From positions 1-12,243 of the forward strand of contig JAEVZY010000304.1 of the NCBI GenBank assembly GCA_023392035.1: a stretch of DNA of 12,243 bases, read 5' to 3'. This stretch comes from Pseudomonadota bacterium. Its GTDB lineage: Bacteria > Pseudomonadota > Gammaproteobacteria > Burkholderiales > Burkholderiaceae_D. A program made the translations under genes and the position numbers. Below are positions 1 through 5,859 of this stretch, piece by piece. The notes beneath the pieces were generated by a model. It did no database searches. It had not been told where the DNA came from and saw nothing but the letters and a program-made list of their open reading frames with translations. Positions within the stretch are counted from its first letter, which is position 1. Each line of letters opens with the position of its first letter.

Positions 1-1
1 C

Positions 2-2131
2 TATTGGCGCGGCTTCAATGCCATCGCCCATGACCTGGCCGTGAAAAATGCAGGCCTGCTGGCCGAGCGCGAGCGCCTGCAGGCCGAGCTCGACACCTGG
101 CATGCAGCGCATCCGGGCCCGATTCGCGATGGCGCCGCCTACCGTCGTTTTCTGGAATCGATCGGCTATCTGACGCCGGTGCCCGAACAGGCCAGCATCA
201 CCACCACCAATGTCGACGCCGAGCTGGCCCTGCAAGCCGGACCGCAACTGGTGGTGCCCATTCTCAACGCCCGCTATGCCCTGAACGCCGCCAATGCGCG
301 CTGGGGCTCGCTGTATGACGCGCTGTACGGCACGGATGCAATCGATGAAAGCGATGGCGCGACCCGCATCGGCCCAAATGGCGAAGCCTACAATCCGCTG
401 CGCGGCGCAAAGGTGATCGCCTTTGCCCGCAAATTTCTCGACCAGGCCGCTCCGCTGGCCTCCGGCTCGCATGCCGATGCCAGCACTTACAAGGTGGTCG
501 ACGGCAAGCTGCAGGTGGCCTTGCGCAACGGAGAAACCAGCGGCCTGAAGGACGAGAACAAATTCGTCGGCTACCAGGGTGAGCCGGCCGCGCCCTCTTC
601 CGTGCTGCTGGTGAACCATGGCCTGCACATCGACATCATCATCGACCGCGCAACAGCGATCGGCCGCAGCGATGCCGCCGGCGTGGCCGATGTGGTGATC
701 GAGGCTGCGCTTTCCACCATTCTCGATCTGGAAGACTCGATTGCGGCGGTGGATGCGCACGACAAGGTGCTGGCCTATGCCAACTGGCTGGGCATCCTGC
801 AGGCCAGCCTGTCGGAAAGCGTGACCAAGAACGGCAAGACCTTTACCCGCAGCCTGAATCCGGATCGGCGCTACCACGCCGGCGTCGGCGCCACGGATGC
901 CAGGGACGGCATGCTCACCCTGCATGGCCGGTCCTTGCTGTTCCTGCGCAATGTCGGCCATCTGATGGGCAATCCGACCGTCCTGCTGGAAGACGGCAGT
1001 GAAATTCCGGAAGGGATACTGGATGCGCTGGTGTCGGTGGCCATTGCCATGCACGATCTGAAGCGCAGGCCGGGACAGGAGATCGGCAATTCGCGCACCG
1101 GCTCGGTCTACATCGTCAAGCCCAAGATGCACGGCCCGGACGAGGTGGCCTTTGCCAGCGAGCTGTTCGGGCGCGTCGAAGCGCTGCTCGGCCTGCCGGA
1201 AAACACGGTCAAGCTGGGCATCATGGATGAGGAGCGACGCACCAGCGTCAACCTCAAGGCTTGCATTGCGCAAGCGCTGCCGCGGGTGGCCTTCATCAAC
1301 ACCGGCTTCCTGGATCGCACCGGAGATGAAATCCACAGCGTCATGCGCGCGGGTCCGGTGCTGCGCAAGGGCGACATGAAGAGCAGCAAATGGCTGCTGG
1401 CTTATGAGCGCAGCAATGTGCTGATCGGACTGCAATGCGGTCTGCGCGGCAAGGCGCAAATCGGCAAGGGCATGTGGGCCATGCCCGACCTGATGAAAGC
1501 CATGCTCGAGCAGAAGATCGTGCACCCGAAAGCCGGCGCCAATACCGCCTGGGTGCCCTCGCCCACCGCCGCCACGCTGCACGCGTTGCACTACCACCAG
1601 GTTGACGTGGCCGCCATCCAGCAAGCGCTGGAAAAGCAGGACTCCAGGGCCGAGATCGATCGCCTGCTGGGCGAACTGCTGGAAATTCCAGTGGTGGAAA
1701 AGGCGCAGTGGAGCGCGGCCGACATCCAGCAGGAACTGGACAACAATTGCCAGGGCATTCTTGGCTATGTGGTGCGCTGGATCGACCAGGGCGTGGGCTG
1801 CTCCAAGGTGCCCGACATACACAACATCGGCCTGATGGAAGACCGCGCAACGCTGCGCATTTCGAGCCAGCACATCGCCAACTGGATGCTGCATGGCGTG
1901 GTGAATGCAGAGCAGGTCAAGGCCACGCTGCGGCGCATGGCCAGGGTGGTCGACGAGCAGAATGCCAACGACCCGGTGTACACGCCGATGGCGCCAGACT
2001 ATGAATCTTCATTTGCCTTCCGCGCCGCCTGCGATCTGGTCTTCAAGGGTTTGGAGCAACCCAGCGGATATACCGAGCCGCTGTTGCATGGCTGGCGTTT
2101 GCAGCTGAAAGCGGCGCGCGCGCTGGCTTGA
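2..2131 (+). CDS. glcB: Malate synthase G, 5'-truncated by the window edge
   Basis: Condenses glyoxylate with acetyl-CoA to malate (glyoxylate/glycolate assimilation, cytosol). The frame is open from base 2, and the residues before the first GTG (base 41) read YWRGFNAIAHDLA, which matches the family N-terminus (E. coli FWRNFDEIVHDLA). The true start is therefore upstream of the window, about 20-30 codons away, and the GTG at 41 is internal. Family signatures are intact. The catalytic Arg of NSRTGS is at 1094-1096. The Mg-binding Glu lies within GIMDEERR (1226-1234) and the Mg-binding Asp of GFLDRTGDE at 1313-1315. The catalytic-base Asp of LMEDRATL is at 1841-1843. The C-terminal PNGYTEPLLH-like motif is present as PSGYTEPLLHGWRL. 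With the missing start the total length would be about 730 residues, as expected for isoform G (isoform A is shorter). Upstream neighbours are not visible, so the glc-operon context cannot be judged. Confidence 0.97.
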   Translation, partial: YWRGFNAIAHDLAVKNAGLLAERERLQAELDTWHAAHPGPIRDGAAYRRFLESIGYLTPVPEQASITTTNVDAELALQAGPQLVVPILNARYALNAANARWGSLYDALYGTDAIDESDGATRIGPNGEAYNPLRGAKVIAFARKFLDQAAPLASGSHADASTYKVVDGKLQVALRNGETSGLKDENKFVGYQGEPAAPSSVLLVNHGLHIDIIIDRATAIGRSDAAGVADVVIEAALSTILDLEDSIAAVDAHDKVLAYANWLGILQASLSESVTKNGKTFTRSLNPDRRYHAGVGATDARDGMLTLHGRSLLFLRNVGHLMGNPTVLLEDGSEIPEGILDALVSVAIAMHDLKRRPGQEIGNSRTGSVYIVKPKMHGPDEVAFASELFGRVEALLGLPENTVKLGIMDEERRTSVNLKACIAQALPRVAFINTGFLDRTGDEIHSVMRAGPVLRKGDMKSSKWLLAYERSNVLIGLQCGLRGKAQIGKGMWAMPDLMKAMLEQKIVHPKAGANTAWVPSPTAATLHALHYHQVDVAAIQQALEKQDSRAEIDRLLGELLEIPVVEKAQWSAADIQQELDNNCQGILGYVVRWIDQGVGCSKVPDIHNIGLMEDRATLRISSQHIANWMLHGVVNAEQVKATLRRMARVVDEQNANDPVYTPMAPDYESSFAFRAACDLVFKGLEQPSGYTEPLLHGWRLQLKAARALA

Positions 2132-2135
2132 AAGA

Positions 2136-2170
2136 CCGCGACCGGCACCGCACTCAGGTGCCGGCCGCGG
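2136..2170. terminator. Strong hairpin between convergent genes, probable terminator
   Basis: Two 14-base arms (2136-2149 and 2157-2170) pair with a single A-C mismatch around a 7-base loop (GCACTCA). It begins 5 bases after the glcB stop. There is no T-run on the plus strand. On the minus strand the stem is followed by TCTTTC, a weak U-tract. It sits between glcB (+) and the leftward gene ending at 2229, so it may serve both directions. The hairpin is seen directly; its terminator role is inferred. Confidence 0.5.
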
Positions 2171-2228
2171 CGCCAGTCCGAGGCAAGCAACTCAAGCCTG
2201 GCCGTGCATGGGCACTGGCGCTGAATGC

Positions 2229-2594
2229 TCAGCGCAAATTGCAGCCGTCATCGACGCGCCCGACTGCCACCATCCGTTTGAATTCAAAGCCGCAATGGCG
2301 CAGAACCGACTGCATCATGTGCTGCACCTCATGCATCAGCGCGTCGTGGTCGAGCGCAGAACTGCTGATGCATATGCTGCATGGATATTGACCGTCCAGG
2401 ACCGAATCGGGATGGGGCGAGGTCAGGCGGAATTGCAGCAAGTCCTTGCGCCCATGGTAGAAGGGCTGTCCGGCCTCTGACTCCAGGGGCCGCTGCTTGA
2501 TCAGGGGCAGGTCCAGCGCGGCGAAGAATTTCTCGGCAAAACAATCAAAGCTTGCCACGCCTTCGGCCCGCCCAAGCAGGGACACCGCGTTCAT
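2229..2594 (-). CDS. Unrecognised 121-residue protein, second gene of a coupled pair
   Basis: I do not recognise this protein. It starts at the ATG at 2594, which overlaps the stop of the upstream gene as ATGA. No Shine-Dalgarno is visible, so translation probably relies on coupling. Codon choice is G/C-ending like its neighbours, supporting a real gene. Visible features are a CxxC (CSIC, residues 72-75), three more cysteines (18, 101, 118), and a predicted helix around residues 82-100 carrying HEVQH (88-92). HEVQH fits the HExxH zinc-peptidase pattern, but no third ligand is obvious. There is no signal peptide or membrane segment. It converges on glcB, with a hairpin in the 97-base gap. The partner gene suggests a shared role, but no function can be assigned. 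Confidence 0.7.
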   Translation of the reverse strand: MNAVSLLGRAEGVASFDCFAEKFFAALDLPLIKQRPLESEAGQPFYHGRKDLLQFRLTSPHPDSVLDGQYPCSICISSSALDHDALMHEVQHMMQSVLRHCGFEFKRMVAVGRVDDGCNLR

Positions 2595-2905
2595 CGCGCG
2601 ACCGCGCGCGAATGGTAGTCGGGCCAGCAATTCAGCCTGCCGTCACGCCGTATGCGTGTGACCAGATAATCGGCAATTTCAAGCTCGCGCGCGCCCGTGG
2701 CGGAATTGATCGATTGCACGGAAAGCTCGTAATCGCCTTCCGCCAGCGACTCTTCCGACGAGGGGTCGGCATTGCGCGCGGCAGAGAAGATGTAGCGCAA
2801 TCCACCGCGCTTGCCGATCCAGGTGGTATATCCGGGCCCGGGATCTTCCGCCGGCTCGAACATCACGCCGAAAATCTGGCCCAGAAAATTTGCGGTTTCG
2901 GACAT
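2591..2905 (-). CDS. Unrecognised 104-residue protein, first gene of a coupled pair
   Basis: I do not recognise this protein. From the ATG at 2905 it begins MSETANFLGQIFGVMFEP. It continues with a Gly-rich segment (about residues 24-37, GYTTWIGKRGG), an acidic stretch (about 47-58) and a basic C-terminus (LVTRIRRDGRLNCWPDYH). No signal peptide or membrane helix is seen. Codons have strong G/C third-position bias, supporting a real gene. An in-frame ATG at 2962 would add 19 residues, but those codons have weaker third-position GC and neither start has a good Shine-Dalgarno, so 2905 is only preferred. Its TGA (2593-2591) overlaps the next gene's ATG. It faces away from the KptA-like gene across a 348-base gap. 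Confidence 0.68.
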   Translation of the reverse strand: MSETANFLGQIFGVMFEPAEDPGPGYTTWIGKRGGLRYIFSAARNADPSSEESLAEGDYELSVQSINSATGARELEIADYLVTRIRRDGRLNCWPDYHSRAVAR

Positions 2906-3253
2906 GGACCGGATACCTGAAATACGGACCGTGCCGGAAGAGATGTATGAAGTCAGTGACATGGCTTGCCGTCTTCGAAGAGGGATTCGTGAAATCGGCG
3001 AAGTCAGGTGCATGCGAAGGTGCATCCTGATCCCCGCATTTGGACTGGCGGGAACTGTCGCATGCGTTGAACCACCGGCACACGTTTATTAGAGCGAGCG
3101 GCGGCAACTGTGCGTCGATCGATTTCGTGGGCGAAAATCTCATCAAGGCTGCGCTCAACGCTATGGCTTTTCCCCGGGATTGGATCTGCTTCAGTGTGCG
3201 GAACCCGGCACAGGCGCCAGCCACATAGAAAAACACCGCTTGATGACAGTGAT
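2906..3253. other. 348-base intergenic region between divergent genes, no gene seen
   Basis: No open frame here has both neighbour-like codon use and a recognisable product. The small frames on both strands look like noise. It separates the leftward gene pair from the rightward KptA-like gene and should hold their promoters, but no convincing -35/-10 pair was found in either direction. The one structured element is an 8-base direct repeat at 3006-3025. A longer N-terminus of the leftward gene (to 2962) would use part of it. A small RNA or divergent regulatory sites cannot be excluded. Confidence 0.5.
3006..3025. repeat. Short direct repeat AGGTGCAT x2, 12-base period
   Basis: AGGTGCAT occurs at 3006-3013 and again at 3018-3025, separated by GCGA. 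A period near one helical turn could suit a regulator binding one DNA face, and it lies in the gap between divergent genes. This could also be chance; no regulator is implied by the sequence. Confidence 0.3.
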
Positions 3254-3574
3254 ATGCATACGTCCACCGAACTCAGCAATCTCTTGAGCCACATGCCGCT
3301 GCATCGTCCCGAAACTCCCCCGGCACACCTCTACTACCCGACCTCGACCCGCCTCCTGGGCGCAATCCTGAGCCGGGGCTTGCGCTCGCGCCCGAACCAC
3401 ATGCTGCACTTGTTCGACGATGCAGAGACCGCCAACTCGCTGGCGCCGCCACTGGCCGAGCGCGTCATCGTCACCGTACAAGCGGCCAGCATGGCGGAAC
3501 AGGGCTTTTCCTTCCGGCGCGCAGAGAACGGCGTATGGCTGACTGAGTCAGTGCCGCCGGAATTTCTCTTGTAG
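3254..3574 (+). CDS. KptA/Tpt1-like (RNA 2'-phosphotransferase family) protein, reduced form
   Basis: 106 residues from the ATG at 3254; the Shine-Dalgarno is weak. Residues 22-106 follow the C-terminal ADP-ribosyltransferase lobe of KptA/Tpt1. TPPAHLYYPTSTRLLGAIL stands where E. coli KptA has TPPQFLYHGT..., then GL, then HMLHLFDDAETA, VIVTVQAASM, and the near-perfect ENGVWLT at 91-97. KptA removes the 2'-phosphate of spliced RNA using NAD+. Here about 70-80 residues of the N-terminal winged-helix lobe are absent, including the IRAxQGHS segment. Residues 7-20 (LSNLLSHMPLHRPE) still resemble the first KptA helix (SKFLSFVLRHKPE), with Arg replaced in the RH pair. The usual HGT is YPT. It is probably inactive as a classical phosphotransferase, or altered in function. 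It faces tRNA-Thr convergently. The family call is fairly sure; the function is unknown. Confidence 0.78.
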   Translation: MHTSTELSNLLSHMPLHRPETPPAHLYYPTSTRLLGAILSRGLRSRPNHMLHLFDDAETANSLAPPLAERVIVTVQAASMAEQGFSFRRAENGVWLTESVPPEFLL

Positions 3575-3647
3575 CCAGGCGGACCTGAGTGGCGGCGACA
3601 AGGATGACGTGATTGCCGCCAGCGACGCCCGAACGCGCCGCAAAACG

Positions 3648-3678
3648 AAAAAGCCCAGTCGCATGCACTGGGCTTTTT
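3648..3678. terminator. Perfect bidirectional rho-independent terminator
   Basis: AAAAAGCCCAGT (3648-3659) and ACTGGGCTTTTT (3667-3678) are exact reverse complements around the 7-base loop CGCATGC. The T-run is present in both directions. It ends the rightward KptA-like transcript (stop at 3574) and the leftward tRNA-Thr transcript (3' end at 3691). Confidence 0.93.
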
Positions 3679-3690
3679 GTTTGAAGAACT

Positions 3691-3766
3691 TGGTGCCGGC
3701 TGCAGGACTTGAACCCGCCACCCCCTGATTACAAATCAGGTGCTCTACCGGATGAGCTAAGCCGGC
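3691..3766 (-). tRNA. tRNA-Thr, anticodon TGT
   Basis: A 76-base cloverleaf on the minus strand. The 7-bp acceptor stem GCCGGCT/AGCCGGC is perfect, the discriminator is A, and CCA is encoded at 3693-3691. The anticodon arm is CCTGA-TTTGTAA-TCAGG, giving anticodon TGT (plus-strand bases 3731-3733), which reads the Thr codon ACA. The D-arm GCTC...GAGC and the T-arm with GGTTCAAGTCC are normal. It lies 38 bases after sspB with its own -10 box between them, and ends 13 bases before a strong terminator. Confidence 0.97.
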
Positions 3767-3783
3767 ACGGAAAAAGGAAGCCG

Positions 3784-3789
3784 ATTATA
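3784..3789 (-). promoter_or_regulatory. -10 box of the tRNA-Thr promoter
   Basis: The minus strand reads a perfect TATAAT here, 17 bases before the mature tRNA 5' end, so a start near 3777 would give a short leader. No good -35 lies at 16-18 bases. The closest, CTGACA (3822-3817), is 27 bases away inside the end of sspB. So the -10 is strong and the full promoter only likely. It would let the tRNA be made independently of sspAB. Confidence 0.55.
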
Positions 3790-3804
3790 CGCGATGCAGG
3801 ACAC

Positions 3805-4299
3805 CTACTTGATGCGTGTCAGCGTCGGCCGGCCGCCGCCTTTCTTGGGCGGCTCCGGTTCATGGTCGCCAGCGGGTGTGTTTTCATTGATCGGCACCGC
3901 GCTCAAGCCTGGCTCGGGCAGCGATTCCGGGGCGTCCTGAGGCGCGCCGCCTTGTGCTTCGTCCGATTCGCTGATGGTGCGCTCGAAAGCCATGCCCTGG
4001 CCGTTCTCGCGTGCATAGATGGCCAGCACATTATCGACGGGGATGATCAGGTCGCGCGCCACGCCGCCGAAGCGGGCGGTGAAGAAGATGTACTCGTTTT
4101 CCATCTTCAGTCCCTGGGTGGCGACGAAGCTGATGTTGAGTACGATTTCGCCATTCTTTACGTGCTGCTTGGGGACGACGGTACGTCCGTCCACGGCCAC
4201 CGCGATGTAGGGCGTATAGCCGTTGTCCGTGCACCATTCATAAATGGCGCGCAGCAAGTAAGGCTTGGTGGAATTGGGTTTGTCTGAAGTTGCCGTCAT
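3805..4299 (-). CDS. sspB: ClpXP protease specificity-enhancing factor SspB
   Basis: Adaptor that binds SsrA-tagged proteins from stalled ribosomes and delivers them to ClpXP in the cytosol. The protein has 164 residues, the usual length. Residues about 9-105 form the substrate-binding domain (STKPYLLRAIYEWCTDNGYTPYI at the start, later NISFVATQGL and ARFGGVA). An acidic, Pro-rich flexible linker follows (about 110-153). The last residues, GGGRPTLTRIK, match the ClpX-binding XB tail (E. coli GGRPALRVVK). Start ATG 4299 has AGAGG 4-5 bases upstream. It follows sspA in the same direction with a 59-base gap containing a perfect hairpin, as in the standard sspAB pair. Confidence 0.96.
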   Translation of the reverse strand: MTATSDKPNSTKPYLLRAIYEWCTDNGYTPYIAVAVDGRTVVPKQHVKNGEIVLNISFVATQGLKMENEYIFFTARFGGVARDLIIPVDNVLAIYARENGQGMAFERTISESDEAQGGAPQDAPESLPEPGLSAVPINENTPAGDHEPEPPKKGGGRPTLTRIK

Positions 4300-4318
4300 G
4301 GGCGCCTCTGCATGATGC

Positions 4319-4344
4319 GCCCGCGGGATGGCGCTCCCGCGGGC
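4319..4344 (-). other. Perfect 10-bp hairpin between sspA and sspB
   Basis: GCCCGCGGGA (4319-4328) and TCCCGCGGGC (4335-4344) pair perfectly around a 6-base loop. No T-run follows on the minus strand, so it is not a standard intrinsic terminator. It lies between the sspA stop (4359) and the sspB Shine-Dalgarno. It could stabilise upstream mRNA, block 3' decay, or lower sspB expression relative to sspA. The structure is seen; the role is inferred. Confidence 0.6.
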
Positions 4345-4358
4345 CGGTTTGGCCGCGC

Positions 4359-4970
4359 TTAACGACGCATGACTTTTTCAGAAGGCGTCAGCGCCTCGAT
4401 GTAGGCGGGACGCGAGAAAATCCGCTCGGCATACTTCATGAGGGGCGCTGCAGTCTTGGAAAGTTCAATTCCATAGTGATCCAGGCGCCACAACAGCGGT
4501 GCAATGGCCACATCCAGCATCGAGAACTCATCGCCCAGCATGTACTTGTTCTTGAGGAACAGGGGCGCCAGTGTGGTCAGGCGATCGCGGATCTCGTTGC
4601 GCGCCCTTTCGTGCGCCTTTTCCGAGCCTTTGGACTTGTCATTTTCCAGAGAATGAACATGCACAAAGAGTTCGTTCTCGAAATTGAACAGCATCAGGCG
4701 CGCCCGAGCCCGCATCGCCGGGTCGGCCGGCATCAGTTGCGGATGCGGAAAGCGCTCATCGATGTATTCATTGATGATGTTCGATCCGTAGAGAATCAGG
4801 TCGCGCTCCACCAGGATCGGCACTTCACCATAGGGATTCATGGTGGAAATGTCTTCCGGCTTGTTGAAGAGGTCCACGTCCCGGACTTCAAAGTCCATGC
4901 CCTTTTCGAACAGCACCAGGCGGCAACGTTGGGAGAATGGGCAAGTCGTGCCCGAATATAGAACCATCAT
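4359..4970 (-). CDS. sspA: Stringent starvation protein A (GST-fold, RNA polymerase-associated)
   Basis: Cytosolic RNA polymerase-binding transcription factor of the glutathione-S-transferase fold, tied to stationary-phase and starvation responses. It has 203 residues from the ATG at 4970, chosen because GAGGAA lies 7 bases upstream; a TTG at 4991 would put the Shine-Dalgarno inside the gene. The thioredoxin-like N-terminal domain (about 1-80) has TTCPFSQRCRLVLFEKGM and NPYGEVPIL. PHP at 75-77 matches the surface motif reported as essential for SspA function in E. coli. The helical GST C-domain (about 85-200) includes YMLGDEFSMLDVAIAPLLWRL. It follows petC with a 108-base gap holding a terminator-like hairpin, so it may be made by read-through, from its own unseen promoter, or both. 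Confidence 0.96.
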   Translation of the reverse strand: MMVLYSGTTCPFSQRCRLVLFEKGMDFEVRDVDLFNKPEDISTMNPYGEVPILVERDLILYGSNIINEYIDERFPHPQLMPADPAMRARARLMLFNFENELFVHVHSLENDKSKGSEKAHERARNEIRDRLTTLAPLFLKNKYMLGDEFSMLDVAIAPLLWRLDHYGIELSKTAAPLMKYAERIFSRPAYIEALTPSEKVMRR

Positions 4971-4977
4971 CTTGGCG

Positions 4978-4983
4978 TTCCTC
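4978..4983 (-). promoter_or_regulatory. Ribosome binding site deciding the sspA start
   Basis: The minus strand reads GAGGAA, 7 bases before the ATG at 4970. This favours that ATG over the upstream in-frame TTG at 4991. It begins only about 11 bases after the petC-sspA hairpin, so that hairpin's stability could affect initiation. Confidence 0.8.
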
Positions 4984-4994
4984 AGAAACAAATA

Positions 4995-5021
4995 GGGTGA
5001 GACCGGGATTCGGGCTCACCC
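4995..5021 (-). terminator. Terminator or attenuator between petC and sspA
   Basis: On the minus strand a 7-bp perfect stem (GGGTGAG/CTCACCC, 5021-5015 with 5001-4995) extends by CCG/CGG after one mismatch. It is followed at once by TATTTGTTTCT, a T-rich tail. The shape fits a moderate rho-independent terminator, placed 57 bases after the petC stop and just before the sspA Shine-Dalgarno. It may lower sspAB transcription relative to petABC. Confidence 0.6.
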
Positions 5022-5078
5022 TTCAGCTCGCGCCCCTGCCGACAAACCGCTGCCGGCTCCAGGGCGCTTATATTGGGT

Positions 5079-5840
5079 CTATTTGATCTCTTTCCAGTAC
5101 GAAGCGGACAAACGCCACGCAAGAATCATCAGCAAGGCCAAAAACAGCACGACAAAGACGCCAACCTGCTTGCGCTTGGTCGCCACCGGCTCGGACATCC
5201 AGTTCAAATAAGACACCAGATCAGCCACGGCGTTGTCATATTCAACAGCCGACATCTTGCCGGGCGCGACCTGTTCAAAACCAGCGAACTTGTGGATGGT
5301 CTTGTTGGCGTCGTGCGGATCTTTTTCTTCCACGAACTTGGCGTTGCGCACACCCTGCAGCTCCCATAGCGCATGCGGCATGCCCACGTTGGGGAAGACC
5401 ATGTTGTTCCAGCCGGTGGGCCGGGTGTCATCCTTGTAGTAGGTGCGCAGGTAGGTGTAGATCCAGTCTGAACCCGAGCCGAGTTCGGAAGACTTGGCGC
5501 GCGCAATCACCGACAGATCAGGCGGGATCGCGCCAAACCATTTCTTGGCGTCGGTCGGGTTCATGCTGATCTTCATCAGGTCGCCCACTTTCTCGCTGGT
5601 GAACAGGAGATTGTTCTTGATCTGGTCTTCGGACAGCCCCAGGTCGCGCAAGCGGTTGTAGCGCATGGAGTTGGCCGAGTGGCAGTTCAGGCAATAGTTC
5701 ACGAACAGCTTGGCACCGTTTTGCAGCGAAGCGACATCGTTCTTTTCAGGCGCGCGATCCAGCGGGAAACCGCCTTCATTGGCCAGGGCCAGGGCCGGCA
5801 GCAGGGCAGCAAGCGCGAACAGTTTTTTCAGCAGATTCAT
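5079..5840 (-). CDS. petC: Ubiquinol-cytochrome c reductase, cytochrome c1 subunit
   Basis: Covalent c-type heme subunit of the bc1 complex; passes electrons from the Rieske centre to soluble cytochrome c in the periplasm. It has 253 residues. A Sec signal peptide (MNLLKKLFALAALLPALALA) is followed by NEGGFP. Heme attachment is CLNCH (C50, C53, H54). The likely axial Met is M154 in FPNVGMPHALW. WFGAIPPDLS (101-110) is also typical of the family. One C-terminal membrane helix (about 228-246) is followed by the short cytoplasmic tail SASYWKEIK. GAGGGA lies just before the ATG at 5840. It is the last gene of petABC, 19 bases after petB, and is followed by an attenuator-like hairpin and then sspA. 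Confidence 0.97.
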   Translation of the reverse strand: MNLLKKLFALAALLPALALANEGGFPLDRAPEKNDVASLQNGAKLFVNYCLNCHSANSMRYNRLRDLGLSEDQIKNNLLFTSEKVGDLMKISMNPTDAKKWFGAIPPDLSVIARAKSSELGSGSDWIYTYLRTYYKDDTRPTGWNNMVFPNVGMPHALWELQGVRNAKFVEEKDPHDANKTIHKFAGFEQVAPGKMSAVEYDNAVADLVSYLNWMSEPVATKRKQVGVFVVLFLALLMILAWRLSASYWKEIK

Positions 5841-5859
5841 TCTTGTTATCCCTCGCGGC

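Noticed and set aside
41..43. GTG as the start of malate synthase G
   Set aside because: The frame continues upstream to the window edge with residues that match the family N-terminus, so the real start is outside the window.
3110..3253. 48-residue N-terminal extension of the KptA-like protein
   Set aside because: The added residues (Arg/Ser-rich) do not resemble the KptA winged helix and codon use differs; the ATG at 3254 begins the recognisable part.
3590..3621. 7-bp inverted repeat (TGGCGGC/GCCGCCA) after the KptA-like gene
   Set aside because: The loop is 18 bases and there is no T-run; the perfect terminator at 3648-3678 explains termination better.
3691..3766. tRNA-Thr as an integration site for a mobile element
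   Set aside because: No integrase, no second copy of the tRNA 3' end in the window, and the flanks are core genes with similar base use.
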